64,000 nt of DNA from PALSA-555 sp963821325 (GCA_963821325.1 CAWGDC010000006.1:434001-498000), one strand, 5' to 3'. Shown: positions 40,987-50,118, numbered from the stretch's first letter. Program-made: numbers and translations. Notes: generated by a model from the sequence alone, not told the origin.

Positions 40987-41352
40987 GTGCGCCGGCACGT
41001 CGACTACGCCCTGGCACGGCGGGCCGTGCTGCGCGACCTCCGCGCCGGGCGCCTCGAGCGCGACGACGTCTGCGACGCCCACCCCGAGCTGCTGCGGGCC
41101 GGCCGCCACATCGGCCAGGAGGCCCCGACCCCCTGCCCGATCTGCGGCCACCGCAGCCTCCGGCTCGTCTCCTACGTGTACGGCGACGCCCTCGCCCGAG
41201 CCAACGGCCGCTGCATCACCTCCCACGACGAGCTCGAGCGACTCGGCGCCACCCACGAGGAGTTCACCCGCTACGTCGTCGAGGTCTGCCTCGACTGCCA
41301 CTGGAACCATCTGCAGCGCCACGAGCTGCACGGGCGCCGCCACGCCGGCTGA
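40987..41352 (+). CDS. DUF5318 zinc-ribbon protein
   Basis: The 121-residue product has two CxxC pairs (CPICGH and CLDCHW) forming a zinc ribbon, preceded by a helical segment (RRAVLRDLRAGRLERDDVCDAHPELLRA). In Mycobacterium the homologue Rv0049 also sits beside padR and ino1 and before the ponA1 gene; here ponA is absent and panB follows. The GTG start gives the family N terminus. The function is unknown. Confidence 0.75.
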   Translation: MRRHVDYALARRAVLRDLRAGRLERDDVCDAHPELLRAGRHIGQEAPTPCPICGHRSLRLVSYVYGDALARANGRCITSHDELERLGATHEEFTRYVVEVCLDCHWNHLQRHELHGRRHAG

Positions 41353-41422
41353 CCGCCCACCGCGGATTACGCTGCGGGTGCCGCCGGGAGCCGTGTGAGC
41401 CCTGGACGGTGGAGATGAGGCG

Positions 41423-42302
41423 ATGACCGACCCGACCGCGTCCCGTCGGACGACCGCGCCCGCGGTGAGCCGCGCCAAAGGCGACGACACGCCCCTCGTG
41501 ATGGTGACCGCGTACGACGCACCGTCCGCCCGTGCCGTCGACGCCGCCGGCGTCGACATGATCCTCGTCGGCGATTCGGTCGCGATGGTCGTCCTCGGCT
41601 ACGACGACACGCTGCAGGTCAGCACCGCCGACCTCGCCCACCACGTCGGCGCCGTCGCCCGCACCCGGCCGACGGCGCTCGTCGTCGCCGACCTGCCGTG
41701 GATGAGCTACCACCTCGGGCGCCGACGACGCCGTCCGCAACGCCGCCACCCTCGTGCGCGCCGGCGCGGGCGCCGTCAAGCTCGAAGGCGGCCGCAAGCG
41801 GCTCCCCGTCGTCACCGCCATCCTCGACGCCGAGATCCCCGTCATGGGCCACCTCGGCCTCACCCCGCAGTCGTTCCACACCCTCGGCGGGTACCGCGTC
41901 CAAGGCCGCGACCTCGACGCGGCCCGCGCCATCGTCGACGACGCCATCGCCCTCGGCGACGCCGGCTGCTTCGCGATCGTGCTCGAGTGCGTCCCCGACG
42001 CCGTCGCCCGCCTCGTGACCGACAGCGTCGCCGTCCCGACCATCGGGATCGGCGCCGGCCGCCACTGCGACGGGCAGGTCCTCGTCTTCCACGACCTCGT
42101 CGGCCTCGAGACGCGCGTCACCCCCAAGTTCGTCCGCCGCTACGCCGACCTGGCCGGCGACGCCACGGCCGCCGTCACCCGGTTCGCCGACGACGTGCGC
42201 GCCGGCCGCTTCCCGTCCAGCGACGAGACGTACCACGCCGCCGACGGGGTCGCCGACGCGCTCCGCCTCTACGGCGGCTCCCCCGAGCACGCCCCCGCGT
42301 GA
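41423..42302 (+). CDS. panB: Ketopantoate hydroxymethyltransferase, frame broken near 41719
   Basis: Catalyses the first step of pantothenate (coenzyme A) synthesis from 2-oxoisovalerate. The N-terminal frame has MVTAYDAPSAR and ILVGDSVAMV; the C-terminal frame has GAGAVKLEGG, GHLGLTPQS, VPTIGIGAG and the end region. They join near 41719, where CTCGGGCGCC has one extra G; without it the sequence reads YHLGADDAVRNAA, the family text. The joined protein has about 292 residues. The start is ATG. Confidence 0.9.
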
Positions 42303-42784
42303 CGCGGGCCGCGGCCGCGCTCGTCGGTGCCGGCCTGGCGCTGACCCTCCTCGGCGCGCCGCCCGCCGGGGCCACCGCCCCGCCGGTCAGCAGCGCCGTG
42401 CTCGCCGCGACCCCCGCCAGCGCCCCGTTCCCCGACCTGACCGCGACGACCGTCCACCTCGGCGGGCGGGTGGTCTTCGTCGTCATCGCCCAGACCGAGG
42501 GCGAACGCGAGGCGGGGCTGCGTCAACAGGCGACGCTCGGTCCCTACGGCGGGATGCTCTTCGTGTTCGGCAGCGACAGCAGCGTCGGGTTCACCATGTC
42601 GACCGTGCCCGTGGCGCTCGACATCGGCTTCTACGGCGCCAACGGCCGCACCGTCGACCGGCTCCGGATGCGGCCCTGCCCGCACCCCGAATCCGAGTGC
42701 CCCGTGTACCAGGCCCGCCACAGCTTCCGGTACGCCGTCGAGACCCTCGCCGGGCGACTCCCCCGGGGCACCCTCACTGGCTGA
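42299..42784 (+). CDS. Secreted DUF192 protein
   Basis: The 161-residue product has a signal peptide (about residues 1-26, ending AGATA) and a DUF192 domain with EREAGLRQQATLGPYGGMLFVF and the FTMSTVPVALDI segment. Its GTG overlaps the panB stop (GTGA). DUF192 proteins are small exported proteins of unknown role. Confidence 0.8.
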   Translation: MTRAAAALVGAGLALTLLGAPPAGATAPPVSSAVLAATPASAPFPDLTATTVHLGGRVVFVVIAQTEGEREAGLRQQATLGPYGGMLFVFGSDSSVGFTMSTVPVALDIGFYGANGRTVDRLRMRPCPHPESECPVYQARHSFRYAVETLAGRLPRGTLTG

Positions 42785-42916
42785 GACGGTCACACCCCGT
42801 CCGTAGGATCCGTCCCGGAACCGGCAAGTAGGATCCAGCCCTCGAGCAATCCATGTCCTGCTCACCGCCCCGGCGTGTCTCACGACACGGCGGCCCCCGG
42901 TGAGCCCGCGGGCGAT

Positions 42917-42934
42917 GCGGCGGTCCGCCGCCGC
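42917..42934 (+). promoter_or_regulatory. Hairpin in the rpsF leader
   Basis: GCGGCGG (42917-42923) and CCGCCGC (42928-42934) form a 7-bp stem with a TCCG loop, about 35 bases before the rpsF start. Leaders of rpsF operons often carry an S6:S18 binding structure that represses translation. I cannot confirm its consensus here, so this is a weak candidate. Confidence 0.3.
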
Positions 42935-42968
42935 CATCCAGTCCGCCGGTCCGAAGGAGGCACGGCCC

Positions 42969-43295
42969 ATGCGGCCGTACGAAGTCATGGTCATCTACGA
43001 CGCCGACCTCGACGAGGCCGACATCCGGTCCGCGGTCGGTCAGGCGACCACGCTGCTCACCTCGAAGGGCGCCGAGCTCGGTCCGGTCGACTACTGGGGC
43101 AAGCGCACCTTCGCCTACCGGCTCAAGCGGCGCTGGGAGGGCTACTACGTCGTCCTCCAAGCCCGCGCCGAACCCGACGCCATGGCCGAGCTCGGCCGGA
43201 CGCTCACCCTCGCCGACGAGGTGCTGCGCCACAAGGTCCTGCGGATACCCGACGGGGTGTACGGCTCGACGCTCGGCACGCCGGCGGGCGACTAG
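42969..43295 (+). CDS. rpsF: 30S ribosomal protein S6
   Basis: S6 of 108 residues (MRPYEVMVIYDADLDE start, DYWGKRTFAYRLKRRWEGYYVVLQ core). It pairs with S18 in the small subunit. The ATG is chosen because AAGGAGG lies at 42953-42960, at proper distance; an upstream in-frame GTG would add a non-conserved tail. It is first in the operon rpsF-ssb-rpsR-rplI. Confidence 0.95.
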   Translation: MRPYEVMVIYDADLDEADIRSAVGQATTLLTSKGAELGPVDYWGKRTFAYRLKRRWEGYYVVLQARAEPDAMAELGRTLTLADEVLRHKVLRIPDGVYGSTLGTPAGD

Positions 43296-43337
43296 GGAGC
43301 GAGCCTGGTCGCGGCCAGGCCGACAGAGGAGGTCCAC

Positions 43338-43814
43338 ATGGCCGACAGCACCGTCACGATCGTGGGAAACGTCACCCGTGATCCCGAGATGCGCTACACC
43401 CCGAGCGGGGTCGCGAAGGCAACGTTCGGCGTCGCGGTCAGCCGACGCTGGCAGAACCGCAACACCCACGAATGGGAGGAGCAGACCAGCTTCTTCAACG
43501 TCGTGTGCTGGCGCGAGATGGCCGAGAACGTCTGCGAGTCCATCGGCAAAGGCGCACGGATCGTGGTGAACGGCCGCCTCGAGCAGCGCTCCTGGGAGAC
43601 CGAGAACGGCGACAAGCGAAGCGTCGTCGAGATCGTCGCCGACGACATCGGCCCGAGCCTCCGCTGGGCGACCGCCGAGGTTCGCCGCAACGAGCGCCGC
43701 GGCAGCTTCGACAGCGGCGGCGGCGCCGGCGGTGGCGGTGGCGGTGGCGGGGAGCGCGTGACCGCGCCGGCCGGTGGCACGGGCAGCACGGACGACATGG
43801 AGGAACCCTTCTAA
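43338..43814 (+). CDS. ssb: Single-stranded DNA-binding protein
   Basis: OB-fold SSB of 158 residues with the family start STVTIVGNVTRDPEMRYTPSG and WNVVCW-like FFNVVCWREMAENV. A Gly-rich linker follows, then the acidic tip DDMEEPF that docks replication and repair proteins. The ATG follows GAGGAGG. It lies between rpsF and rpsR as usual. Confidence 0.96.
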   Translation: MADSTVTIVGNVTRDPEMRYTPSGVAKATFGVAVSRRWQNRNTHEWEEQTSFFNVVCWREMAENVCESIGKGARIVVNGRLEQRSWETENGDKRSVVEIVADDIGPSLRWATAEVRRNERRGSFDSGGGAGGGGGGGGERVTAPAGGTGSTDDMEEPF

Positions 43815-43816
43815 CC

Positions 43817-44275
43817 ATGGCCAGACCACGGCGTCCGAAGCGCGACGCACCCGAACGCAAACCCAAGAAGAAGGTGTCGATCCTCGACAGCGAGGGCATC
43901 GCCTGGGTCGACTACAAGGACGTGGCGCTCCTGCGCCGGTTCATGTCCGAACGGGCCAAGATCCGGGCGCGGCGCGTGACCGGCAACGACGCGCAGCAGC
44001 AGCGCGCCGTCGCCCGGGCGATCCGCGTCGCCCGGGAGATGGCCCTCCTGCCCTACTCGGTCCGCCAGGTCACCCACCGCAGCAAGGGCAAACGCGATCG
44101 CGGCGACGGCGACCGCGGGCCCCGCAGCGACAGCCCGGCGCCGAGCCCGACCGACGCCGACGCCCCGCCCCGCCCACCCGACGTCGAGCCCAGCGAGGAC
44201 GGCGACGTCACGGCGCCGCCGGTCCCGGCCGAGGCGGCCGCCGGGCCGGCGCCCGAGGGTGAGAGCGCGGCATGA
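43817..44275 (+). CDS. rpsR: 30S ribosomal protein S18 with a long C-terminal extension
   Basis: The S18 core is residues 1-85 (KKVSILDSEGIAWVDYKDVALLRRFMS ... AREMALLPYSVRQ), and lacks the zinc cysteines. About 65 more residues follow, rich in Pro, Asp, Glu and Ala and without structure. Typical S18 ends within ten residues of ALLPY. The stop overlaps the rplI start (ATGA), so the extension is bounded by real signals and is not an obvious frame error. Confidence 0.88.
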   Translation: MARPRRPKRDAPERKPKKKVSILDSEGIAWVDYKDVALLRRFMSERAKIRARRVTGNDAQQQRAVARAIRVAREMALLPYSVRQVTHRSKGKRDRGDGDRGPRSDSPAPSPTDADAPPRPPDVEPSEDGDVTAPPVPAEAAAGPAPEGESAA

Positions 44276-44717
44276 AGGTCGTGCTGCGCGCCGACGTGGA
44301 GCATCTCGGCCGCAAAGGCGACCTGCTCGAGGTCACGGACGGCTACGCCCGCAACTACCTCGTGCCCCGCGGCATGGCCATCAAGGCCACGAAGGGCGCC
44401 ATCGCGCAGGCGGAGGCGATGCGCCGCAACCGGGCGGTGCGCGACACCCGCGACCGTGAGTCGGCCGAAGCCGCCGCGGCCCTCCTCGGCGCCCAGCCGC
44501 TGCGCATCGCCGCCGCGCCGGCGAGGGCGGGAAGCTGTTCGGGTCGGTGACGAACGCCGACGTCGCCGCCGCGGTGCACGACCAGCTCGGGATCGAGCTC
44601 GACCGGCGCACCATCGAGCTCGCGGAGCCGATCCGCGACCTCGGGGCCACCGACGTCGTCGTGCGCCTCCACCCCGACGTCCCCGCCACCCTCCACGTCG
44701 AGGTCGCCGCCGAGTAG
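44272..44717 (+). CDS. rplI: 50S ribosomal protein L9, frame broken near 44513
   Basis: L9 with the N-terminal domain MKVVLRADVEHLGRKGDLLEVTDGYARNYLVPRGMA and long helix. Near 44513 the frame breaks; adding one C gives AARAGEGGKLFGSVTNADVAAAV, the conserved start of the C-terminal domain, and runs to a TAG at 44715-44717 (about 148 residues). Complete conservation on both sides points to a missing base. Confidence 0.92.
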
Positions 44718-44765
44718 CCCTGTCACACCCGCGGGCGACGCTCCGGTGGTGCGCCCGCCCGTTCT

Positions 44766-44890
44766 CCCCATGCCTGGGGATGACCAGCCCCGTCATCCCC
44801 CGCAATTCACAGGGTTTTCCGTCTACCGATCCCCAAGCTCGAGCGCTCATGCTGGCGCTCCTGGCATGGGGTTGAACGTCCGGTAGACGG
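44766..44890 (+). promoter_or_regulatory. Folded leader region before dnaB
   Basis: The 197-base gap between rplI and dnaB holds several strong stems. GGGGATGAC (44776-44784) pairs with GTCATCCCC (44792-44800). A competing stem uses CCCCA (44766-44770) and TGGGG (44775-44779), which shares bases with the first. Further on, CCGTCTACCG (44819-44828) and CGGTAGACGG (44881-44890) enclose CCCCA/TGGGG (44831-44835 with 44867-44871) and GAGCGC/GCGCTC (44841-44846 with 44855-44860) in nested order. The first hairpin could also end the ribosomal operon. Confidence 0.55.
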
Positions 44891-44914
44891 GCGGCGAACG
44901 GGAGCAGGACGCCG

Positions 44915-46270
44915 GTGGTGCAGGCGCTCGAACCAGTGCGGCGCTCCGGGCGCGTCCCGCCGCACAACCTCGAAGCCGAAGAATCCCTGCTCGGCGCGAT
45001 GCTGCTCACCCGCGACGCCGTCACCGCCGCCGTCGAGACCGGCGTCGACGCCGGCGACTTCTACAAGCCGGCCCACGGCCACGTCTTCGAAGCCGTCCTC
45101 ACCCTCTACGGCCAAGGCGAGCCGATCGACCCCGTCACCGTCGCCGAGGAGCTCCGACGCGCCGACCTGCTCGAAACCCTCGGGGGCCGCCCGACACTGC
45201 TGCGCCTCCAAGCTGCGACCCCCGCCTCGGCGAACGCCAGCCATTACGCCAAGATCGTCAACGAGCTCGCGCTGCTGCGCCGCCTCATCGGCGTGGCCGG
45301 GGACATCGCCGAGATGGGCTACGACGACTCCCAAGACGTCGTCGAGACCATCGACCGCGCCGAAGCGCTCGTCTTCGAGGTCGCGGAGCACCGCGTCGCC
45401 GAGTCCATGGTCAAGATGTCCGACGCGCTGCAAGACACGCTCGACGAGCTCGAAGCGCTCTACGCGAGCACCGGCGAGATCACCGGAGTGCCGACCGGCT
45501 ACACCGACCTCGACCGGCTCCTCCTTGGTCTCCAGCCCTCGAACCTCGTGGTGGTCGCAGCCCGCCCCGGCGCCGGCAAGACGAGCCTGGCGCTCGGCGC
45601 CGCCGCGAACGTCGCGATGGTGTCCCGCAAGCCCGTCCTCTTCTTCTCGATGGAGATGGGCACGCTCGAGCTCACGAAGCGGCTCCTGGCCGGCGAAGCG
45701 CGCGTCGACGCCCGACGCCTCCAGACCGGCAACATCCCCGAGCAGGACTGGACCCGCCTCAGCCACGCGGTCGGTCGCCTCGCCGAGGCCCCCCTCTTCA
45801 TCGACGACAACCCGCACTGCACGGTCATGGAGATGCGAGCCAAAGCCCGACGCACCAAGGCCAAGCACGGCGACCTCGGTCTCGTCGTGGTCGACTACCT
45901 ACAGCTCATGACCCCGATGGGCAAGCGGGCCGAGAACCGCCAGGTCGAGGTCGCCGAGATCTCCCGCGGCTTGAAGATCCTGGCCCGCGAGCTGCACTGC
46001 CCGGTCATGGCCTGCTCGCAGCTGAACCGCCAGCTCGAGTACCGGCAGGACAAGCGGCCGATGCTCGCCGACCTCCGCGAGTCCGGCTCCCTCGAGCAGG
46101 ACGCCGACGTCGTCGCCTTCATCTACCGCGACGACATCTACAACCCGGACTCCGACCAGCGCGGCACCGCGGAGATCATCGTCGCCAAGCACCGCAACGG
46201 ACCCACCGGCACCACCCGGCTCGCGTTCGTCGACCGGCTGACGAAGTTCGCCGACATGGCGCCCGACTAG
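44915..46270 (+). CDS. dnaB: Replicative DNA helicase DnaB
   Basis: Hexameric fork helicase of 451 residues. The N-terminal domain begins VPPHNLEAEESLLGAMLLT. The RecA-like domain has Walker A ARPGAGKTSLAL, FFSMEMG, Walker B LVVVDYLQLM, and the late LRESGSLEQDADVV and KHRNGPTG. There is no intein, unlike some mycobacterial DnaB. GTG 44915 or the adjacent GTG 44918 is the start. Its loader is probably DciA at 16.7 kb. Confidence 0.96.
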   Translation: MVQALEPVRRSGRVPPHNLEAEESLLGAMLLTRDAVTAAVETGVDAGDFYKPAHGHVFEAVLTLYGQGEPIDPVTVAEELRRADLLETLGGRPTLLRLQAATPASANASHYAKIVNELALLRRLIGVAGDIAEMGYDDSQDVVETIDRAEALVFEVAEHRVAESMVKMSDALQDTLDELEALYASTGEITGVPTGYTDLDRLLLGLQPSNLVVVAARPGAGKTSLALGAAANVAMVSRKPVLFFSMEMGTLELTKRLLAGEARVDARRLQTGNIPEQDWTRLSHAVGRLAEAPLFIDDNPHCTVMEMRAKARRTKAKHGDLGLVVVDYLQLMTPMGKRAENRQVEVAEISRGLKILARELHCPVMACSQLNRQLEYRQDKRPMLADLRESGSLEQDADVVAFIYRDDIYNPDSDQRGTAEIIVAKHRNGPTGTTRLAFVDRLTKFADMAPD

Positions 46271-46400
46271 CCAGACCACGACCCGCCGCCGGTCGCTTGA
46301 CTCGTTAGAAATCCCTTGGGGCTACTACCTCGAGAGCCTCCGGCGCCTGTGCGCCACCGGCACCGGCCAACCGTTCCGCCCCGCGACCTGAAGGACCGGC

Positions 46401-47087
46401 GTGCACCAGACCCGACTCGACGAGCCGTCCGACTACCGCGACCGGCGCGAAGCGCTGCGCCTCGCTGAGATCGAGCTCATGCGCCAGCGCGAGCGCGTCG
46501 CCGCGCTCCGCCGCGCCCTGCCTCCCGGCGCGCTCGTCGACGACTACGTCTTCGAGGAAGGGCCGGCACGCCTCGACGACGGGGACACGCCGACCACCAC
46601 GGTCCGGCTCACCGAGCTGTTCCGCTCGCCGTCCCGGCCGCTGCTCATCTACCACTTCATGTACGGCAAGGCCCAGACCGAGGCCTGCCCGATGTGCACG
46701 CTCTGGATCGACGGGTTCAACAGCGTCGCGACCCACCTGGCCCAGAACGCCGACCTCGCGATCGCGGCCGCCGCCGACGTCCCGACCCTCCGCGCGCACG
46801 CGCGGCACCGCGGCTGGGACCGGCTCCGCCTCCTCAGCTGCGCCGGGAGCACCTTCAAGTACGACCTCGGCAGCGAGGACCCGGACGGCGTCCAGGACTC
46901 CACCATCTCGGTCTTCACCCTCGACCCCGACGGACGGCCGCGGCACACCTACACCGCGCACCCGACCATGGCGCCCGACATCAACGAGCGAGGCATCGAC
47001 CTGCTCTCGCCGGTCTGGCACCTCCTCGACCTCACGCCCCAGGGGCGCGGCGACTGGTACGCGCGGCTCGAGTACCCGTCCACCTGA
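46401..47087 (+). CDS. DUF899 thioredoxin-like protein
   Basis: DUF899 proteins have a thioredoxin-like fold. The 228-residue product shows the family motif ACPMCTLWIDGFN and the later STFKYDLG and DISVFTLD-like segments (STISVFTLDPDG). A helical N terminus precedes. It may act in redox chemistry, but no reaction is known. The GTG start follows an AAGGACC element. Confidence 0.75.
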   Translation: MHQTRLDEPSDYRDRREALRLAEIELMRQRERVAALRRALPPGALVDDYVFEEGPARLDDGDTPTTTVRLTELFRSPSRPLLIYHFMYGKAQTEACPMCTLWIDGFNSVATHLAQNADLAIAAAADVPTLRAHARHRGWDRLRLLSCAGSTFKYDLGSEDPDGVQDSTISVFTLDPDGRPRHTYTAHPTMAPDINERGIDLLSPVWHLLDLTPQGRGDWYARLEYPST

Positions 47088-47099
47088 GCGGCCGGCGGG

Positions 47100-47663
47100 T
47101 CAGTGCTGACCGGGTCGCACGTCCTGCTCTGATCGGTGCCACACCGGGCTGTCGCCCGCCGTCTCGACGTTGAAGCCGTAGTCGAACGCGAGCGTGCCGC
47201 CGAGCGTGCCGCCGAGGACGGTCAGCGCCGCGGCCGCGAGGCTCAGCCCGAGCGCCACCCCCGGCGTCGAGTGCTGGCCCGGGTACGCGAGGATCCGCAG
47301 GGCGACGTTCACCAGGACGAGCGTCGTCACGGTCAGCATCGTGACGGCGTGCGCGTTGGCCGTCCGGCGGGCCTGGGTCCCGGCCTCCGTCGAGCGCAGC
47401 CAGTCCCAGAAGCCGGTGAGCGCGGCGAGGAGCGACACCGCGGCGCCGCCGACGAGCGCGAAGGTTCCGGCCCGGTAGAAGTCGCGGGCCCACGCGTTCG
47501 TGTGCCCGACGACCGAGACGAGGTCGAACCCGGCCACGAGCACGTACGCGCCGATCGGCACGTCGGTCAGGGGCGGGTGCAGCGGCTTCCCGGCCCATCC
47601 GCGCAGCCCCTTGAAGGCGCGACCGCGCAGGGTGAGCGCCGGGCGGAACGAGAAGTGACGCAT
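47100..47663 (-). CDS. DUF2231 membrane protein
   Basis: The 187-residue product has the family motif KPLHPPLTDVPIGAYV and four membrane helices. DUF2231 proteins often lie near redox or cytochrome-related genes, but no biochemical role is known. It starts at ATG 47663, 35 bases after the transporter gene, and probably shares its transcript. Confidence 0.75.
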   Translation of the reverse strand: MRHFSFRPALTLRGRAFKGLRGWAGKPLHPPLTDVPIGAYVLVAGFDLVSVVGHTNAWARDFYRAGTFALVGGAAVSLLAALTGFWDWLRSTEAGTQARRTANAHAVTMLTVTTLVLVNVALRILAYPGQHSTPGVALGLSLAAAALTVLGGTLGGTLAFDYGFNVETAGDSPVWHRSEQDVRPGQH

Positions 47664-47698
47664 CCGGGACCTCCTCGGGCTAGGCCTCGCAGGGTCGT

Positions 47699-48598
47699 TC
47701 AGGCGCGGGACATGGCTTGGTCGACGGCTGGGGTCGGCGGCGCCTGCGCGGCGCGAGACCGTGCCAGCGCGATGAGTCCGACCAGCATCGCGAGGGCCGA
47801 GGCGGCGATGAGGATCCGGTCGCCATTGCCCCGCGCGTGGAGATGCTCCCGCAGGATCACCAGTCCGACGACGGCCGCGACGACCGGCTCGGCGACCTCC
47901 ATCGACGGCAGCGCGGCCGCGAGCGACCCGGCCTGGAGCGCGCTCTGCACCATCACGAGGCCGCTCAGCGACAGGACGGCGACGCCGTAGAGCTCCCAGT
48001 GCCAGAAGATGGAGATCGGGTTCTGACCCACGATGTGGACGACGACCTTCGTCAGCGCGGCGTTGACCCCGAAGGTCATGCCGCTCGCCAGTCCGAACAG
48101 CGTGGCCCGAGCGGGGCCGTGCACGTGGCGGCGGGTCAGCGCCGCGACCCCGACGACGACGGCCAGCACCACGAGGGCGGGAGCCCAGGACGACGCCGAG
48201 ACGGTCACGCGCCCCTCGCTCGGGGAGGCGACGGCGAGGAAGATCGAGAGGCCCGCGCAGAGCAGCGCGGCGGCGGCGAGGTCGGACTTGAAGAGCCGCC
48301 GATCGTTCACCTCGGCGTCGAGCAGCAGCGAGAACAGCAGCCCGAGCGCGCCGAGCGGCGCGACGACGAGCAGCGCGCCGAACGCCAACGCCGCGGCCTG
48401 GGCGCCGTAGCCGCCGACATCGGCCGCGAACCCGGCCAGCCAGACGGGGCGGCGAGCCAGGGTCACGAGCAGCTTGGGCCGCAAGGACTCGTCGGCGGGT
48501 GCCTGGGCCGCGACGCGCTGCTCGACGACGTTCGACGTCGCGAACAGCAGCGCGGACGTGAGGGCCAGCACGATCGCCAGCCCCAAGCTGAAGCTCAC
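47699..48598 (-). CDS. DMT/EamA-type membrane transporter
   Basis: The 299-residue protein has eight to ten membrane helices and the two-repeat layout of the drug/metabolite transporter group (LALTSALLFATSNVVEQ at the start, AALPSMEVAEPVVAAVVGLVILREHL in the second repeat). The substrate is unknown. The GTG at 48598 gives an immediate first helix; an upstream start (48688) would add a polar tail. Confidence 0.75.
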   Translation of the reverse strand: MSFSLGLAIVLALTSALLFATSNVVEQRVAAQAPADESLRPKLLVTLARRPVWLAGFAADVGGYGAQAAALAFGALLVVAPLGALGLLFSLLLDAEVNDRRLFKSDLAAAALLCAGLSIFLAVASPSEGRVTVSASSWAPALVVLAVVVGVAALTRRHVHGPARATLFGLASGMTFGVNAALTKVVVHIVGQNPISIFWHWELYGVAVLSLSGLVMVQSALQAGSLAAALPSMEVAEPVVAAVVGLVILREHLHARGNGDRILIAASALAMLVGLIALARSRAAQAPPTPAVDQAMSRA

Positions 48599-48736
48599 CG
48601 CATGTCCCGCACGACCCTCGACACCATCGGGCGCCTTGGTCGGCCGCCCGGTCGGATCCCCGCACGGTAGCGAACCCGTGGCCCGCACCCCGCCGGTTCA
48701 GGGACGCGCGGCCGGGGAACCCACCACCGGCGGGTC

Positions 48737-48979
48737 TCAGTCAGGCGAGTCGCCATCCTCTGACCCGGGGGTCGGCTGCTCCGGCCGAGCCGACGGATCC
48801 GGGCCGTCGTCATCGATGAGCACGTGCAGCTCCTCGTCCAACCGCTCCCGCAACGCCCGCAGCTCTCGGAGGACCCTGGCCGTCTGGCGCGCGACCTTCG
48901 GCAGCTCCTGGGGGCCCAGCACGATCAGGGCGACCGTGAGGACGATGAGGATATGGACGGGCGACAGCAGGCCCGTCAT
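48737..48979 (-). CDS. Sec-independent (Tat) translocase TatB/TatA-type subunit
   Basis: The 80-residue protein has one N-terminal membrane helix, the conserved LGPQELPKVARQ hinge, an amphipathic helix (RVLRELRALRERLDEEL) and an acidic tail. This is the TatA/B pattern, and with the Pro after the Gly and a longer helix it resembles TatB. It follows the tatA-like gene by 25 bases. TatC is not in the window. Confidence 0.75.
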   Translation of the reverse strand: MTGLLSPVHILIVLTVALIVLGPQELPKVARQTARVLRELRALRERLDEELHVLIDDDGPDPSARPEQPTPGSEDGDSPD

Positions 48980-49004
48980 GGTCGAGCCGTGCCCCGGACG
49001 CGGG

Positions 49005-49190
49005 TCAGGCGTCCTGGCCCTTCGCGTCGGTCTCGTCGCCCTCTTCGTGCAAGCCGCGCTTGAGCTCCCGGCTCGCCTGGCCGATCGAGCGGGCCAGCTT
49101 CGGAAGCTGCGAGCTGCCGAAGAGCAACGCGATGAGGCCGAGCACGAGGAGCGCCTCCCAACCGATGATCTCACCGAGGATCGGAGTCAT
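49005..49190 (-). CDS. tatA: Twin-arginine translocase subunit TatA
   Basis: The 61-residue product has an N-terminal membrane helix, the FGSSQLPKLARSIGQASREL hinge and amphipathic helix, and a short charged tail, standard for TatA. The ATG at 49190 is the clear start. It forms a pair with the TatB-like gene downstream and lies between that gene and nucS. Confidence 0.85.
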   Translation of the reverse strand: MTPILGEIIGWEALLVLGLIALLFGSSQLPKLARSIGQASRELKRGLHEEGDETDAKGQDA

Positions 49191-49380
49191 GTGGGGGTCC
49201 TCTCTTGCTGACCGTTCGGCACCGGGACCGAGCCCGGACGTGTCCCTACGGTACGCCACCCGCAGGGGTCGGCGACCACCGCGGGCGTGGGCCAGCGCTG
49301 CCGCGGGGGTGACCCGCCGACGGGCCGCCGGTGAGCCGGGGGCGACCCGGGCCGAGACCGAGCTCTGGCCGGTCGGGAGC

Positions 49381-50040
49381 TCAGAAGAGGCGCAGGTCGG
49401 GCGGCGCGTCGGCGCGCAACCCGTCGAGGTCGACCTCCCGGCACTCGACCCCACGACTCTCGGCGAACACCCTGGCCTGCGGTTTCACGCGGGTCGCGAC
49501 GAGCATCGCCCGGATGGGGGCGAGCGAGCCGTCCCGGTCGAGGCGTTCCTTGTAGCGGAGCAGCTGCTCGACGCCGGCGATCTCGGCGACCCGCTTCACC
49601 TCGACCGCGACGGCGGTCCCGTCGCCGTCGCGGCACAACAAGTCGACGGGCCCGACGTCCGTCGGGTACTCGCGGCGCACGAGCCGCCAGTCGGCCCCGA
49701 GGGTCTGCACCTGCGCCGCCAGCAGCGCCTGCAGCTCCGCCTCCACACCGTCCTTCGCGAGGCCCGGGTCCTCACCGAGCTCGAAGGACGAATCGAAGAC
49801 CACCTCGTGCAGCTCGACGGCCAGCCGCTCCCCGGCCGGGTTGGTGGCGACCAGCGTCCCGTCGGTCTCGACGATCGAGCACGGCGGGCTCATCCAATTG
49901 AGCGGCTTGTACGCCTTGGCGTCCGCGTGGATCGCGATCGACCCGTCGTCCTTCACGAGGATGAGGCGCCGCGCCTCGGGCAGGCGGGCGCCGAGCCGCC
50001 CGGTGTACACGACCGAGCACCGCGCCACGACCAGCCGCAC
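49381..50040 (-). CDS. nucS: Mismatch-specific endonuclease NucS (EndoMS)
   Basis: Actinobacteria that lack MutS/MutL use NucS to cut DNA at mismatches. The 219-residue product has the N-terminal dimer domain, a RecB-like nuclease domain with DLLCRDGDG and EVKR (catalytic Asp and Glu-x-Lys), and a C-terminal DLRLF, which fits a beta-clamp-binding peptide. The GTG start is divergent from the small membrane protein gene. No irregularity is seen. Confidence 0.93.
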   Translation of the reverse strand: MRLVVARCSVVYTGRLGARLPEARRLILVKDDGSIAIHADAKAYKPLNWMSPPCSIVETDGTLVATNPAGERLAVELHEVVFDSSFELGEDPGLAKDGVEAELQALLAAQVQTLGADWRLVRREYPTDVGPVDLLCRDGDGTAVAVEVKRVAEIAGVEQLLRYKERLDRDGSLAPIRAMLVATRVKPQARVFAESRGVECREVDLDGLRADAPPDLRLF

Positions 50041-50118
50041 GGCGCGTTCGTACCACGCCCGCCACGGTGCCGGGATCTACGATGCCCCCGGCCCGACCGC
50101 CGACCGGGGGTGAGGCAC

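Noticed and set aside
43700..43760. GGC/GGT repeat as a microsatellite
   Set aside because: It encodes the Gly-rich linker of SSB, which is normal for the family.
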